Source: an uncultured Pelagibacteraceae bacterium
GTDB lineage: Bacteria; Pseudomonadota; Alphaproteobacteria; Pelagibacterales; Pelagibacteraceae
Length of the DNA: 64,000 bases
NCBI GenBank assembly: GCA_902601315.1
Contig: CACKMS010000001.1
Location: 62,001-126,000, forward strand
Reading direction: 5' to 3'
Translations under genes and position numbers: made by a program
Notes under the pieces: generated by a model
What the model was told of the DNA's origin: nothing
The model's input: the letters and a program-made list of their open reading frames with translations, nothing else
Database searches by the model: none
Shown: positions 8,042 through 17,486 of the stretch, piece by piece
Layout: every line of letters starts with the position of its first letter
Numbering within the stretch: the first letter of the stretch is position 1

Positions 8042-9208
8042 ATGCAAAAAACTAATTGGAATTATCCGACAACAATGTGGGTAGGCCAAGATAGAATTAA
8101 AGATCTTAGTGTTGCTTGTAAAAATTTAAATATAAATAAGCCTTTATTAGTAACTGATAAAGGTCTTGCTGGCTCAGATATTATTCAAAATAGTTTATCT
8201 AACTTAAAACAAAATAGTTTTGAGGTTATTTTATATTCAAATGTAGTAGGAAACCCAACGGGCACAAATGTAAATCAAGGTGTTGAAATTTACAGAAAAA
8301 ATAACTGTGATGGTGTCATTGCCTTTGGTGGAGGAAGTGGACTTGATGTAGGCAAAGCTGTTGCTTTTATGTCAGGTCAAGATTTACCAATTTGGGATTT
8401 TGAAGATGTGGGAGATAATTGGACAAAAGCTAATTCAAATAGCATTGCACCAATTATTGCAGTTCCAACCACAGCAGGCACTGGATCAGAGACAGGAAGA
8501 GCATCAATTATTTTAAATGAAAATACTGGAATCAAAAAAATAATTTTTCATCCTAAGTTTTTACCTTCCATAGTGATTTTAGATCCATTATTAACGATTA
8601 GTTTACCTCCAGATATAACCGCAGCAACTGGAATGGATGCTTTAGCCCATAACTTTGAAGCATATTGTGCTCCAGGTTATCATCCAATGGCAGATGGAAT
8701 TGCGTTAGAAGGTATTAGAATAATTAATAACTGGCTCTTAGCTGCAGTTGAAGATGGATCAAATATTGAAGCTAGAATGAATATGTTGACTGCGGCAAGT
8801 ATGGGAGCTACTGCATTTCAAAAAGGACTTGGCGCAATTCACTCATTAAGTCATCCAGTGAATGCATTAAACAATATTCATCATGGATTATCTAATGCTA
8901 TTTTTATGCCGTATGTTTTGACATTCAATAAAGATGTTATTGAAAAAAAAATTATAAAAATATGTGAATATTTGGAGTTTCAAAATAAAACGTTCGATGA
9001 ATTTTTAAATTGGATATTAAATTTGAGGAAAAAACTTAATATTCCTCACAAACTTTCAGATGTAATTGAATTAGAAAAAATTGATATTGATCGCCTATCA
9101 AAAATGGCTTTAGATGACCCGTCAACTAATGGAAACCCAAAAAAACTGTCATTAGAGGATATGAAGGTTATGTATGAATACAGTATTTCAGGAGAACTAT
9201 TTAAATAA
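8042..9208 (+). CDS. Iron-containing alcohol dehydrogenase
   Basis: GVIAFGGGSGLDVGKAVA, AVPTTAGTGSE, GMDALAHNFEAY, AIHSLSHPVNALNNIHHGLSNA. Confidence 0.93.
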   Translation: MQKTNWNYPTTMWVGQDRIKDLSVACKNLNINKPLLVTDKGLAGSDIIQNSLSNLKQNSFEVILYSNVVGNPTGTNVNQGVEIYRKNNCDGVIAFGGGSGLDVGKAVAFMSGQDLPIWDFEDVGDNWTKANSNSIAPIIAVPTTAGTGSETGRASIILNENTGIKKIIFHPKFLPSIVILDPLLTISLPPDITAATGMDALAHNFEAYCAPGYHPMADGIALEGIRIINNWLLAAVEDGSNIEARMNMLTAASMGATAFQKGLGAIHSLSHPVNALNNIHHGLSNAIFMPYVLTFNKDVIEKKIIKICEYLEFQNKTFDEFLNWILNLRKKLNIPHKLSDVIELEKIDIDRLSKMALDDPSTNGNPKKLSLEDMKVMYEYSISGELFK

Positions 9209-9255
9209 TTAAGTTCTGAAATTTGTCTGCTTTTCAATTTTATTATATTCATAAT

Positions 9256-10083
9256 TTAATAATTACTTTTTCGACTAGCACCTTTATAAAAAATTTCTTG
9301 AAGATTATCGTTTTCTTGTTTTTTAGTTTTTATGTCATCTTCATCTAATAATGATTTTGGTCTTCCTATTTTTTTATGAAATTTATATTTATCTTCTCCT
9401 CTTGCAAGCTGAACACTATTTTTTCCTATAACTTGTTTTACATTACTTCCTATGTAACTCTGTATAACAAAACCTATCCTTCTATCATCGCTCTTGTTTA
9501 ATCCTGAGCCATGCACCGTTTTAGGATGATGTAGCGACATTTGTCCTGCAGACAGTATTAAGGCCTTTGTTTCCTGTTCAGGAACATTTTTTACTGTTTG
9601 ACCTCTAGTTAAAAGATTTCCCTCATTAAATTTTTGATCATGGTCTTTAAGGTTATCTTTATGAGATCCTGACCACATTCTCATACATCCATTCTGTTCA
9701 TTTGAGTCTGTTATCGCAACCCACGCAGTAACCCAATTATAAGGCTCTAATCCAATATATTTTGCATCCTGATGATAACTTACAAATCCCTTTTCTTTTG
9801 GATTTTTTATAAATAACGTTGTTCCACAAACGAGAATATCTTTACCAATTAAGGATTGTACTGCATCTAATATTTTTGAATTATGAGTTACTTCATCAAG
9901 CAAAGGGGAGATAAGATGTGCATTGTATCTTCCTGCTTTTTCTAATTCTCCAGGCGATTTTTTTTCAATAGTTTCAATTTCATCTCTAATTTCTTTTGCT
10001 TTGTCTTTTGAAAAAATATCTATAGGTGAAACAAATCCCTCATCCTTGTATTGTTGAAGTTGATTTGAGGAAAGATAAGTCAT
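9256..10083 (-). CDS. Phytanoyl-CoA dioxygenase (PhyH) family protein
   Basis: Fe(II)/2OG-type HQDAKY...H...R motif; N-terminus MTYLSSNQLQQYKDEGFV typical of PhyH, so start set at 10083 rather than the ORF maximum 10134. Confidence 0.85.
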   Translation of the reverse strand: MTYLSSNQLQQYKDEGFVSPIDIFSKDKAKEIRDEIETIEKKSPGELEKAGRYNAHLISPLLDEVTHNSKILDAVQSLIGKDILVCGTTLFIKNPKEKGFVSYHQDAKYIGLEPYNWVTAWVAITDSNEQNGCMRMWSGSHKDNLKDHDQKFNEGNLLTRGQTVKNVPEQETKALILSAGQMSLHHPKTVHGSGLNKSDDRRIGFVIQSYIGSNVKQVIGKNSVQLARGEDKYKFHKKIGRPKSLLDEDDIKTKKQENDNLQEIFYKGASRKSNY

Positions 10084-10093
10084 ACTATTTTGA

Positions 10094-10540
10094 ATGCCCG
10101 AAGTTATTAAAATTGGAATTACAGAAAAAAACAATCAAAAAATTCAAGAGGTAAAGACAGTTAAAGTAATTGCAAATCAAGGCATAGTAGGGGATAGGCA
10201 TTTCAAAGAATTTAACGACCCATTTAATCAATTATCTTTAATAGAGTCTGAGAATATTGATTATTACAATATTAAATACGGTTTAAATATTCCATATATA
10301 GATTTTAGAAGAAATATAATTACCAAAGGAATTAAGCTGAATGATTTGGTTGGAAAAAAACTAAAAATTGGATCTGTTGAAGTTGAGGGTATGGATTTAT
10401 GTAGACCCTGCAGACATCTTAATGAATCATTAAATCAAGATAATGTTTTAAAGGAATTTTTAAGAAGAGGTGGTCTTAGATGTCAGATTTTAACATCTTC
10501 CAGTATATATACTGGCGATAAAATTGAAGTTCTAGATTAA
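10094..10540 (+). CDS. MOSC domain-containing protein
   Basis: GIVGDRHFKEFN, DFRRNIITKGIKLNDLVGKKLKIG, DLCRPCRHL. Confidence 0.85.
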   Translation: MPEVIKIGITEKNNQKIQEVKTVKVIANQGIVGDRHFKEFNDPFNQLSLIESENIDYYNIKYGLNIPYIDFRRNIITKGIKLNDLVGKKLKIGSVEVEGMDLCRPCRHLNESLNQDNVLKEFLRRGGLRCQILTSSSIYTGDKIEVLD

Positions 10541-10547
10541 TTGAATT

Positions 10548-11861
10548 TTATCCAAAAGTTTTTTGAGTTTCATTACTGCTTGAATTTTGATCTAGTGTTG
10601 CAGGTGCATCAGGATCCAACTCTAATCCTGCAGGAGTAATAGTTGCTGGTATTGGGGTAAAAGTTGAGTCTGGATTTTCAACAGCTTCTCTCACTCTCAT
10701 TCTATAAATTCCGAATGCTCCGATTAAACTGTGAATTAATATTAAAAAAACAAAAAAACCATTTAAGCCAAACCAACCCATAAAGATAGAGCAAAGAATT
10801 GGACCACTGATTGCTCCAAATCCAAAAATTAATTGCAAACCACCTCCTGCTGCAACAAATTTTGATTTTGGAACATAATCATTAGTATGCGCAAGGTTTA
10901 AAGAAAATAATGGAAGAGATAAACTTGTATATAATCCAACAGCTATAAAAAATATTATTTTTCTAAAGGCTAATTCATTCATGTAATAAATATTTTGTAA
11001 TGGATCATTTGCGGTAAGAATTGATAAAAGCGCTAAGGCAGAACTCCCAAAAGTTGTAACAACTATCACTGTTCTTCTATCATATTTATCAGATAAATAT
11101 CCTATAGGTCCTTGACCAAGCACACCGGCTATTGTTGCAATAAATAAAAGCACCGAAGTTTCCAAAAGAGATAATTTTGCAAGAGTTGCATAAACTGAAA
11201 TTAAAGAAAAAAATGCAGCGTGTATTACACCAGTAAAAAAAGAACTAAAAGCCCCAAGAGGTGAAATTTTATATAATTCAGTTATACTTATTGTTTCTAT
11301 TTTTTTGAATTTTGGGGCAGGTCTTTTTGTTAATAAAATTGGAACAAGTGCAATAGATAATAATACTGATACTAAAATAAATGGTTCGTAGTTTTGAGGT
11401 TCGCTGACATTTAGCAATAACATACCAATTGCTAAGCCGAAAAATAAAACCATCATGTAAGCTGAAAGTAATTGTCCTCTATTTTTATTTGTAGCTCTGT
11501 CATTTAGCCAACTTTCAGTTACCACATAACAGCTGACTAAACTTATTCCAGTAACAAATCTACTTACTGTCCACATTATTGGATTAACATAAACAACAGC
11601 TAACAACGCACTTAAAGATGCAAGTGATGCAAAAGCTGCAAATACTCTTATGTGTCCAACTTTTGATACAAAATTAGGAGTAGTTTTCGACCCAACAAAA
11701 TAACCCACAAAGTATCCAGACATAAAGATACCGGTTGTTAAAACACTAAAACCCTCAAGAACTGATCTAATTCCCATCAATTGCATTTGCAATCCATGAG
11801 CAATCATCATTACCCCTATTCCCATAAAAAGAGCCCAGGACTTTTTTACTTCTTTTTGCAT
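10548..11861 (-). CDS. Major facilitator superfamily transporter
   Basis: 437 aa, 12 TM; GPIGYLSDKYDRRTVIV motif. Confidence 0.9.
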   Translation of the reverse strand: MQKEVKKSWALFMGIGVMMIAHGLQMQLMGIRSVLEGFSVLTTGIFMSGYFVGYFVGSKTTPNFVSKVGHIRVFAAFASLASLSALLAVVYVNPIMWTVSRFVTGISLVSCYVVTESWLNDRATNKNRGQLLSAYMMVLFFGLAIGMLLLNVSEPQNYEPFILVSVLLSIALVPILLTKRPAPKFKKIETISITELYKISPLGAFSSFFTGVIHAAFFSLISVYATLAKLSLLETSVLLFIATIAGVLGQGPIGYLSDKYDRRTVIVVTTFGSSALALLSILTANDPLQNIYYMNELAFRKIIFFIAVGLYTSLSLPLFSLNLAHTNDYVPKSKFVAAGGGLQLIFGFGAISGPILCSIFMGWFGLNGFFVFLILIHSLIGAFGIYRMRVREAVENPDSTFTPIPATITPAGLELDPDAPATLDQNSSSNETQKTFG

Positions 11862-11892
11862 TTATATATTTACTGTCAGTTAAATCTGGCGG

Positions 11893-12768
11893 CTAAGTAG
11901 TTTTGGTTTGTGTTTTTTTTATGGCTAATAATGAATGAATTGCAATCGTAATTATAATAACAATCCCTCCTAATATAGTTTGAGTTGAGGGTTGTTCTTT
12001 AATGATTAGCCAGACCCATATTGGTCCAATAATCGTTTCTAAAAGAAAAAAAAGGTTTACTTCAGCTGCAGTAATAAATCGTGGGGCTATAGTGACTAAA
12101 ACAAATGGTATGGCAACACACATAACACACATAATAGGTATAAAAATCATATCTGTACCAACAAGCGCAAAGTCTTTAACGAAGAAAAAGGCAAATATAG
12201 CAACACATAATTTACCAATTACTGCAGAAGGGACTAAATCGGTAGATTTTGCATATCTTGCTAAATTAGCATTACAGGCTAATCCAAAAGCAGTAATTAA
12301 ACCAAAAAGGTCACCGTAGAAATTACCAATACTTAATGAGTCGTAAAATATGTAAACACATGCTGTAAAGGTGATGATTATTGCAACCCAGGTTTTTTTT
12401 TCAGGTTTTTCTTTTAGAAATATTGCTCCTAATATCGCTGAAAGCATTGGGGCAAGCGCTATCATTAATAATGTATTTGCTACATTGGTATTTTGAATTG
12501 AGATTATAAAAGTAATATTACAAATCGAAAAACTAATTATATAAAATAATCCTGGATAACCAATTTTAAACAAAGCATTAAAAAAATTTTTTTTGTAAAA
12601 AATTATAAGACCAAAAAGTACAACTAAAAAAGGAATTGCTCCTCTATAAAAAAGCATGCCCCAAGTTTCTATGTTAGATAATCTTATAAAAAGAGAATCT
12701 GGTGTTATAAACATAACACCAATAAAAGCCATTAAAGAGCCTTTTTGCTGATTTGTGAGATTTTTCAA
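11893..12768 (-). CDS. EamA/DMT-family transporter
   Basis: 291 aa, about 10 TM; ...LGAIFLKEKPEKKTW... Confidence 0.88.
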   Translation of the reverse strand: MKNLTNQQKGSLMAFIGVMFITPDSLFIRLSNIETWGMLFYRGAIPFLVVLFGLIIFYKKNFFNALFKIGYPGLFYIISFSICNITFIISIQNTNVANTLLMIALAPMLSAILGAIFLKEKPEKKTWVAIIITFTACVYIFYDSLSIGNFYGDLFGLITAFGLACNANLARYAKSTDLVPSAVIGKLCVAIFAFFFVKDFALVGTDMIFIPIMCVMCVAIPFVLVTIAPRFITAAEVNLFFLLETIIGPIWVWLIIKEQPSTQTILGGIVIIITIAIHSLLAIKKTQTKTT

Positions 12769-13694
12769 GCTTTCAAACCTTTCCAGAAATAATCTGCAAG
12801 GTTTATATTTGATAAATCAAAAAAAGTTTTTAAGCCTGTAGGCGAGGTAACGTTTATATCTCCATTTAATTTTTCATCAATAAAATCAATTCCTGCAAAA
12901 TATATGTCCTCTTTTATTAGGTCTTTAGCAATTATTTTTGAAATTTTTATTTCTTTTTTTGTTAATTTAATCAATTTTGGTTTCGCGCCTTTGCTCATAT
13001 TACTTAAAATAGATCCAGCTTTTGGCACTCTTGAAATACAGCCACAAATCTTACCATTGATTATAAAAACTCTTTTATCTCCAAGTTTTATTTTTGGTAA
13101 AAATTTTTGACACATTATGTGTCCGTGTTTTTTAATAAACTTTAAAATAAGTTTTTTGTTTAGTTTATTATTTATGTAAATAATATCATTACCGCTGTAA
13201 CTATGAATTGGTTTAAGTATTATTTTTTTGTATTTTTTATAAAAATGCAAAATATCCTCTACTTTTTTTGTAAATATTGTATCAGGCATAAAATCAATAA
13301 ATTTCATTGAGTATAATTTTTCAGAAATATTTCTTATAGAAGTGGGGTTATTAATAACTCGAACCTTATTTTTAATAGTATCTAAAATGTAGGTTGTAGA
13401 TATATATTCAAGATTGAAGGGCGGGTCTTGACGAACTAAAATAAATTTTACTTTGGATAAATCGATATATGTTTTTTTAACAATCTTAAAAAATTTTTTT
13501 TTAGAGTAATCAATTTTAATAAAACTTCCATTTGCAAAAACTTTTTTATTTTTAATTGATAGATTTTCTGGCTTATAATAAAAGATTTTATAGCCTTTAT
13601 TTTCACCACTTTTTGCAAGAAATATACTAGTATCTGTTAATGGATTTAAGTTATTTAAGTTATCACCTTGAACAGCAATAATTTTATTGGTCAT
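12765..13694 (-). CDS. gshB: Glutathione synthetase
   Basis: VRQDPPFNLEYISTTYIL, ILKPIHSYSGNDI, DINVTSPTGLK. Confidence 0.9.
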   Translation of the reverse strand: MTNKIIAVQGDNLNNLNPLTDTSIFLAKSGENKGYKIFYYKPENLSIKNKKVFANGSFIKIDYSKKKFFKIVKKTYIDLSKVKFILVRQDPPFNLEYISTTYILDTIKNKVRVINNPTSIRNISEKLYSMKFIDFMPDTIFTKKVEDILHFYKKYKKIILKPIHSYSGNDIIYINNKLNKKLILKFIKKHGHIMCQKFLPKIKLGDKRVFIINGKICGCISRVPKAGSILSNMSKGAKPKLIKLTKKEIKISKIIAKDLIKEDIYFAGIDFIDEKLNGDINVTSPTGLKTFFDLSNINLADYFWKGLKA

Positions 13695-14979
13695 ATAAGT
13701 TTGCTAAATTTTCATCTTTAGAAAATTTATACAACATATGATCTGCATTTGTTTTTTTATTTTCAATAATTCTAAATAAATGATCTATAAATTTTTCCTC
13801 GTTCATACCTTTCTTGTTAAGTATATTTCTGTTTGTTAGTCCTTTTTTAGAAATATTTAATATTATTGAGGACCAATACAATAGATCTTTGCCCATCAGA
13901 GGAGTAGATAGTCCTTTTTTTGGTGCATTGCTGTAAGCCTCTAAAACCTCATTTACATCCCATCTTTTCACAACTTCTAAAGCTTCATCTAAATTTCCAT
14001 AAAGCAGCCCTATGTTAAAAGCAGGACCGGAGCATAAACAATCCCAACCACAAGCATCCATAGATCTTAATTCTATATATTTTTTTAATCTGTTTTCTGT
14101 AAATATTGTTCCAAGATGCGTGCTCAATTCTGCCTCTGTTGGTTGTAAATTTTTAATCTCATTTATTTTTCCATCCATGAAGTCTTTAAATATATATTTT
14201 TTTCCTGAAATATATTTTCCTTCAGATTGGACAAATAATAATGGCATACCCATAATAAATTCGGCATAATTTTCAAAATTTACTTTTTCTAAAAAAAATT
14301 TAGGAAGACCACCACGTGATGTTTGTTGCCATACATGTGATCTGTATGAAAAGTAATTACTATTTTTTTTTTCAACAATTGATGAATTTGCAAATAAAGC
14401 AATATTAATTGGAACTAAATAATTTGCTAACCTAAACTTTTTTGAAAAATCTTCCTCAGAAGTATAATCAATATTTAATTGTGTGCCGCATGTTCTATAC
14501 ATCATGTCTAAACTTAATGCTCCACCTTCAGGCATGTCTTTAGTCATGACTTCGTATCTTTGTTTTGGATTGTTTGGTATTTCTGAAAGTTTGGATATAG
14601 GATCAAATCCTGCGCTTATAATCCTAAAGTTGAGCTTTTCTAAAACTTGCTTTAACTCAAATAAATACTCATGTGACTCTGAACATGCTTCATGAATATT
14701 ACTTAGTTTTGCTCCGGATAATTCAATTTGGTTTCCTGGCTCAAGTGTAATATTTTTGTCTTCTTTGCTAAGACCAATTACTTTATCATTCTCCTTAACC
14801 GGCTTCCAACCAAACTCATAGAGATGGTCAAACATTTTTGTTATAGACGAATAATCAATTCTCTTGTTATCTTTTTTATTAAATATAAATTTTTCATGTT
14901 CAACACCAATTTTTAGATTTCCTTCTTCTTTGATGCCATCTTCAAAATATTTAATAATTTGATCTTTGTTATTTATCAT
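13684..14979 (-). CDS. gshA: Glutamate-cysteine ligase (plant/alphaproteobacterial type)
   Basis: KIGVEHEKFIF, LEPGNQIELSGA, GGALSLDMMYRTCGTQLNIDY, ELRSMDACGWD. Confidence 0.92.
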   Translation of the reverse strand: MINNKDQIIKYFEDGIKEEGNLKIGVEHEKFIFNKKDNKRIDYSSITKMFDHLYEFGWKPVKENDKVIGLSKEDKNITLEPGNQIELSGAKLSNIHEACSESHEYLFELKQVLEKLNFRIISAGFDPISKLSEIPNNPKQRYEVMTKDMPEGGALSLDMMYRTCGTQLNIDYTSEEDFSKKFRLANYLVPINIALFANSSIVEKKNSNYFSYRSHVWQQTSRGGLPKFFLEKVNFENYAEFIMGMPLLFVQSEGKYISGKKYIFKDFMDGKINEIKNLQPTEAELSTHLGTIFTENRLKKYIELRSMDACGWDCLCSGPAFNIGLLYGNLDEALEVVKRWDVNEVLEAYSNAPKKGLSTPLMGKDLLYWSSIILNISKKGLTNRNILNKKGMNEEKFIDHLFRIIENKKTNADHMLYKFSKDENLANLYDQ

Positions 14980-14980
14980 T

Positions 14981-16918
14981 CTAATTTTTTATACCATTTA
15001 AATAACCATTTATCTCATTAATACTAGATATTTTGTTTGAACATGTTTGATTTTTACAAATTACAACACCTGAATCAGTGTTATTTTCAGTGATGTATAT
15101 AAATATAGCTCTATCAAAATAGTTTTTTAATAAATAATTTTTTATCTCTTTGTTATCGCCATAAAATGTAAATGAAATAGTTTCGTGATACATATCTAAT
15201 GCTTTAACAAAGCTAAACATTTGTGAGAAATTTGAGTTTAAAATTTGGTGAAATGATTCTTGAAGTATACGTGATTTTTCAGACCAATGTTTATCATTTG
15301 TTATGTAATATAATTTATTTATTTGAGTTAAATAAACACTGTTACCGTTAGGTATATTATTATCATTTAAATCAACAGGACTAACAAAAAGATCATTTTT
15401 TTTGATAGGATTTTTTTGAAGTAGTTTTGATTTGTCATCATAAAACATATTCCACGCTTCAACCATTATTTTGGAAGCTTCATCTAAATATTCTTTTTTT
15501 CCCTCAATTTCGTACAAATTTAATAATAATTTTGAATAGAAGACATAATCTTCTAGAAAAACATCAATTTCTTCTGACTGATAGCAATGAAATATTTTGT
15601 CTGACATTTTCTCTTTAAGTATTTTGAACTTTTGAAAAGCAATTTCTTTAATATTCTCATCTTCCAAAACAACAGATGCATTTAATAAAGCTGTTATTAA
15701 AAAGGCATTTTGATCTGTTTGAGATTTATCATCAAATAATGGTTTAACTCTTTTGTTTCTGATTTGAATTAGATCTTTCTCTACTTTTGTAATAATTTCT
15801 TTTTCATTTTCATCTAAATCATTATTTCGCTCAACAAGAATATTTTTCCCGTCAAAATTACCTTCATTAGTTATTAGGTATTTTTTGTTAAATATATCTA
15901 AATTAGTCTGTAAAATCTTACTAAGTTCATCAAAAGACCATGTGTAAAATTTTCCTTCTACACCCTCACTATCAGCATCATATGCAGACCCATATAATCC
16001 AATGTCATTTACAAATTCTGCATTTATATAAGTGATCGATTGAATTAATTTTTTTTTATAATAATCAAATTTTGTGCACTGATAAAATTTCGACAAAAGA
16101 CTTATAAACTGAATGTTATCATAGAGCATTTTTTCAAAATGAGGAATAATCCATTTTTCATCAACTGTATATCTTGCTATGCCTCCTGCTAATTGATCGT
16201 AAATTCCTTTTGAACAAATATTTTTTAATAACGTCTCTACTGGTTTAAAATATTTTTCATCATCTGTTTTCAAATAAAAATAAAACATGGCATCAAATAA
16301 ATAAAATTGAGGAAATTTTGGAGCACCTTTGAAACTTCCATTTTCTTCATCTAAATATGAAATAATTTTATCTACAAAAGGTAAAAGAGGTTGATTTAAA
16401 ACTGCAGATCTTTGATTAATTTTAGAAAAAATATCCTGCATTTGTGAAGCTTGAGCAATTATTTTCTCTCTATTATTCCTATAAACATCTGAGACATTGT
16501 TTAAAACTTTTCTAAAATCAGGTCTTCCTTGCGTTTCATTTTGAGGAAAGTAAGTACCCCCTGTAAAAGGCACACCATTTTCATCTAAGAACATAGAAAG
16601 AGGCCAGCCTCCTTGCGTGCCAGTTAAAATTGATAAGCTTCTCTGAAACACGTAATCAAGATCTGGTCTTTCTTCTCTATCAACTTTGATATTTATAAAT
16701 TTTTCATTCATTATTTTTGCCGTTTCTTCATCTTCAAAACTTTCATGAGCCATAACATGGCACCAATGACAACTGGCATAGCCAACACTTAGAAAAATTG
16801 GTTTTTTTTCGTCTTTAGCTAATTTTAAAGTTTCACTTTTCCAGGGATACCAATCAACAGGATTATTTTCATGTTGTTTTAGATATGGACTTTTCTCAGA
16901 GGCAAGTCGATTAGTCAT
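14981..16918 (-). CDS. DUF255 thioredoxin-domain / YyaL-like protein
   Basis: [62 protein letters not shown]. Confidence 0.95.
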   Translation of the reverse strand: MTNRLASEKSPYLKQHENNPVDWYPWKSETLKLAKDEKKPIFLSVGYASCHWCHVMAHESFEDEETAKIMNEKFINIKVDREERPDLDYVFQRSLSILTGTQGGWPLSMFLDENGVPFTGGTYFPQNETQGRPDFRKVLNNVSDVYRNNREKIIAQASQMQDIFSKINQRSAVLNQPLLPFVDKIISYLDEENGSFKGAPKFPQFYLFDAMFYFYLKTDDEKYFKPVETLLKNICSKGIYDQLAGGIARYTVDEKWIIPHFEKMLYDNIQFISLLSKFYQCTKFDYYKKKLIQSITYINAEFVNDIGLYGSAYDADSEGVEGKFYTWSFDELSKILQTNLDIFNKKYLITNEGNFDGKNILVERNNDLDENEKEIITKVEKDLIQIRNKRVKPLFDDKSQTDQNAFLITALLNASVVLEDENIKEIAFQKFKILKEKMSDKIFHCYQSEEIDVFLEDYVFYSKLLLNLYEIEGKKEYLDEASKIMVEAWNMFYDDKSKLLQKNPIKKNDLFVSPVDLNDNNIPNGNSVYLTQINKLYYITNDKHWSEKSRILQESFHQILNSNFSQMFSFVKALDMYHETISFTFYGDNKEIKNYLLKNYFDRAIFIYITENNTDSGVVICKNQTCSNKISSINEINGYLNGIKN

Positions 16919-16928
16919 ATTTAAAATT

Positions 16929-17486
16929 TTAGTGATGGTAAAAAGGATCTCTTGAGAAAATTTTCCTTACCATGGGCTCAAATTCTTTTAATGTCATTGA
17001 CTTATAATCTGGATCAAAAGAACATTGATCGTAATTCTCACAAAAATCAACAGTTGCTTGATAATATTTATGATCTTTATATCTTTCTCTAGCATTTTTA
17101 TCTCCACCCAAATGCTCTGCTGAATAATAAGTTTGAAATAAACCGTGTTTTTCAATTATCCAATGTGTTTTCTCAGATACGTAAGGTCTTAATATTGATG
17201 CAGCATATTGAGAGTGATTCATTGGAGCTAGTTCATCTCCAATATCATGTAATAAAGTTGCAACGACCATTTCCTCGCTCTCACCGTTTTTAAATGCTCT
17301 AGTAGCTGATTGTAAAGAATGTTCTAATCTTGAAACCTTATATCCTTCAAGTGTGCTATCTAGTTTTGAAAGATATTTTAAAATTCTATCAGCAGTTTTT
17401 CTTTCATATTCTTTTTCATGTTTGTCTAAAAGAGCATAATCCTCTCTGGTTCCATGCTTCATTTCAGTAAAACTTACTTTTTTCAT
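16929..17486 (-). CDS. HD-domain protein related to PhnZ/TmpB-type di-iron oxygenases
   Basis: [31 protein letters not shown] give the H...HD...H...H...D pattern. Confidence 0.75.
   Translation of the reverse strand: MKKVSFTEMKHGTREDYALLDKHEKEYERKTADRILKYLSKLDSTLEGYKVSRLEHSLQSATRAFKNGESEEMVVATLLHDIGDELAPMNHSQYAASILRPYVSEKTHWIIEKHGLFQTYYSAEHLGGDKNARERYKDHKYYQATVDFCENYDQCSFDPDYKSMTLKEFEPMVRKIFSRDPFYHH

Noticed and set aside
10084-10134. N-terminal extension of the PhyH ORF (MFFSVIPILITSGIQNS)
   Set aside because: Would overlap MOSC coding sequence; the family-like N-terminus begins at the internal Met at 10083.
12002-15618. Plus-strand ORFs 12002-12319, 12904-13110, 14012-14269, 14483-14695, 14728-14916, 15427-15618
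   Set aside because: All antisense to confidently identified gshA/gshB, transporter and DUF255 genes.
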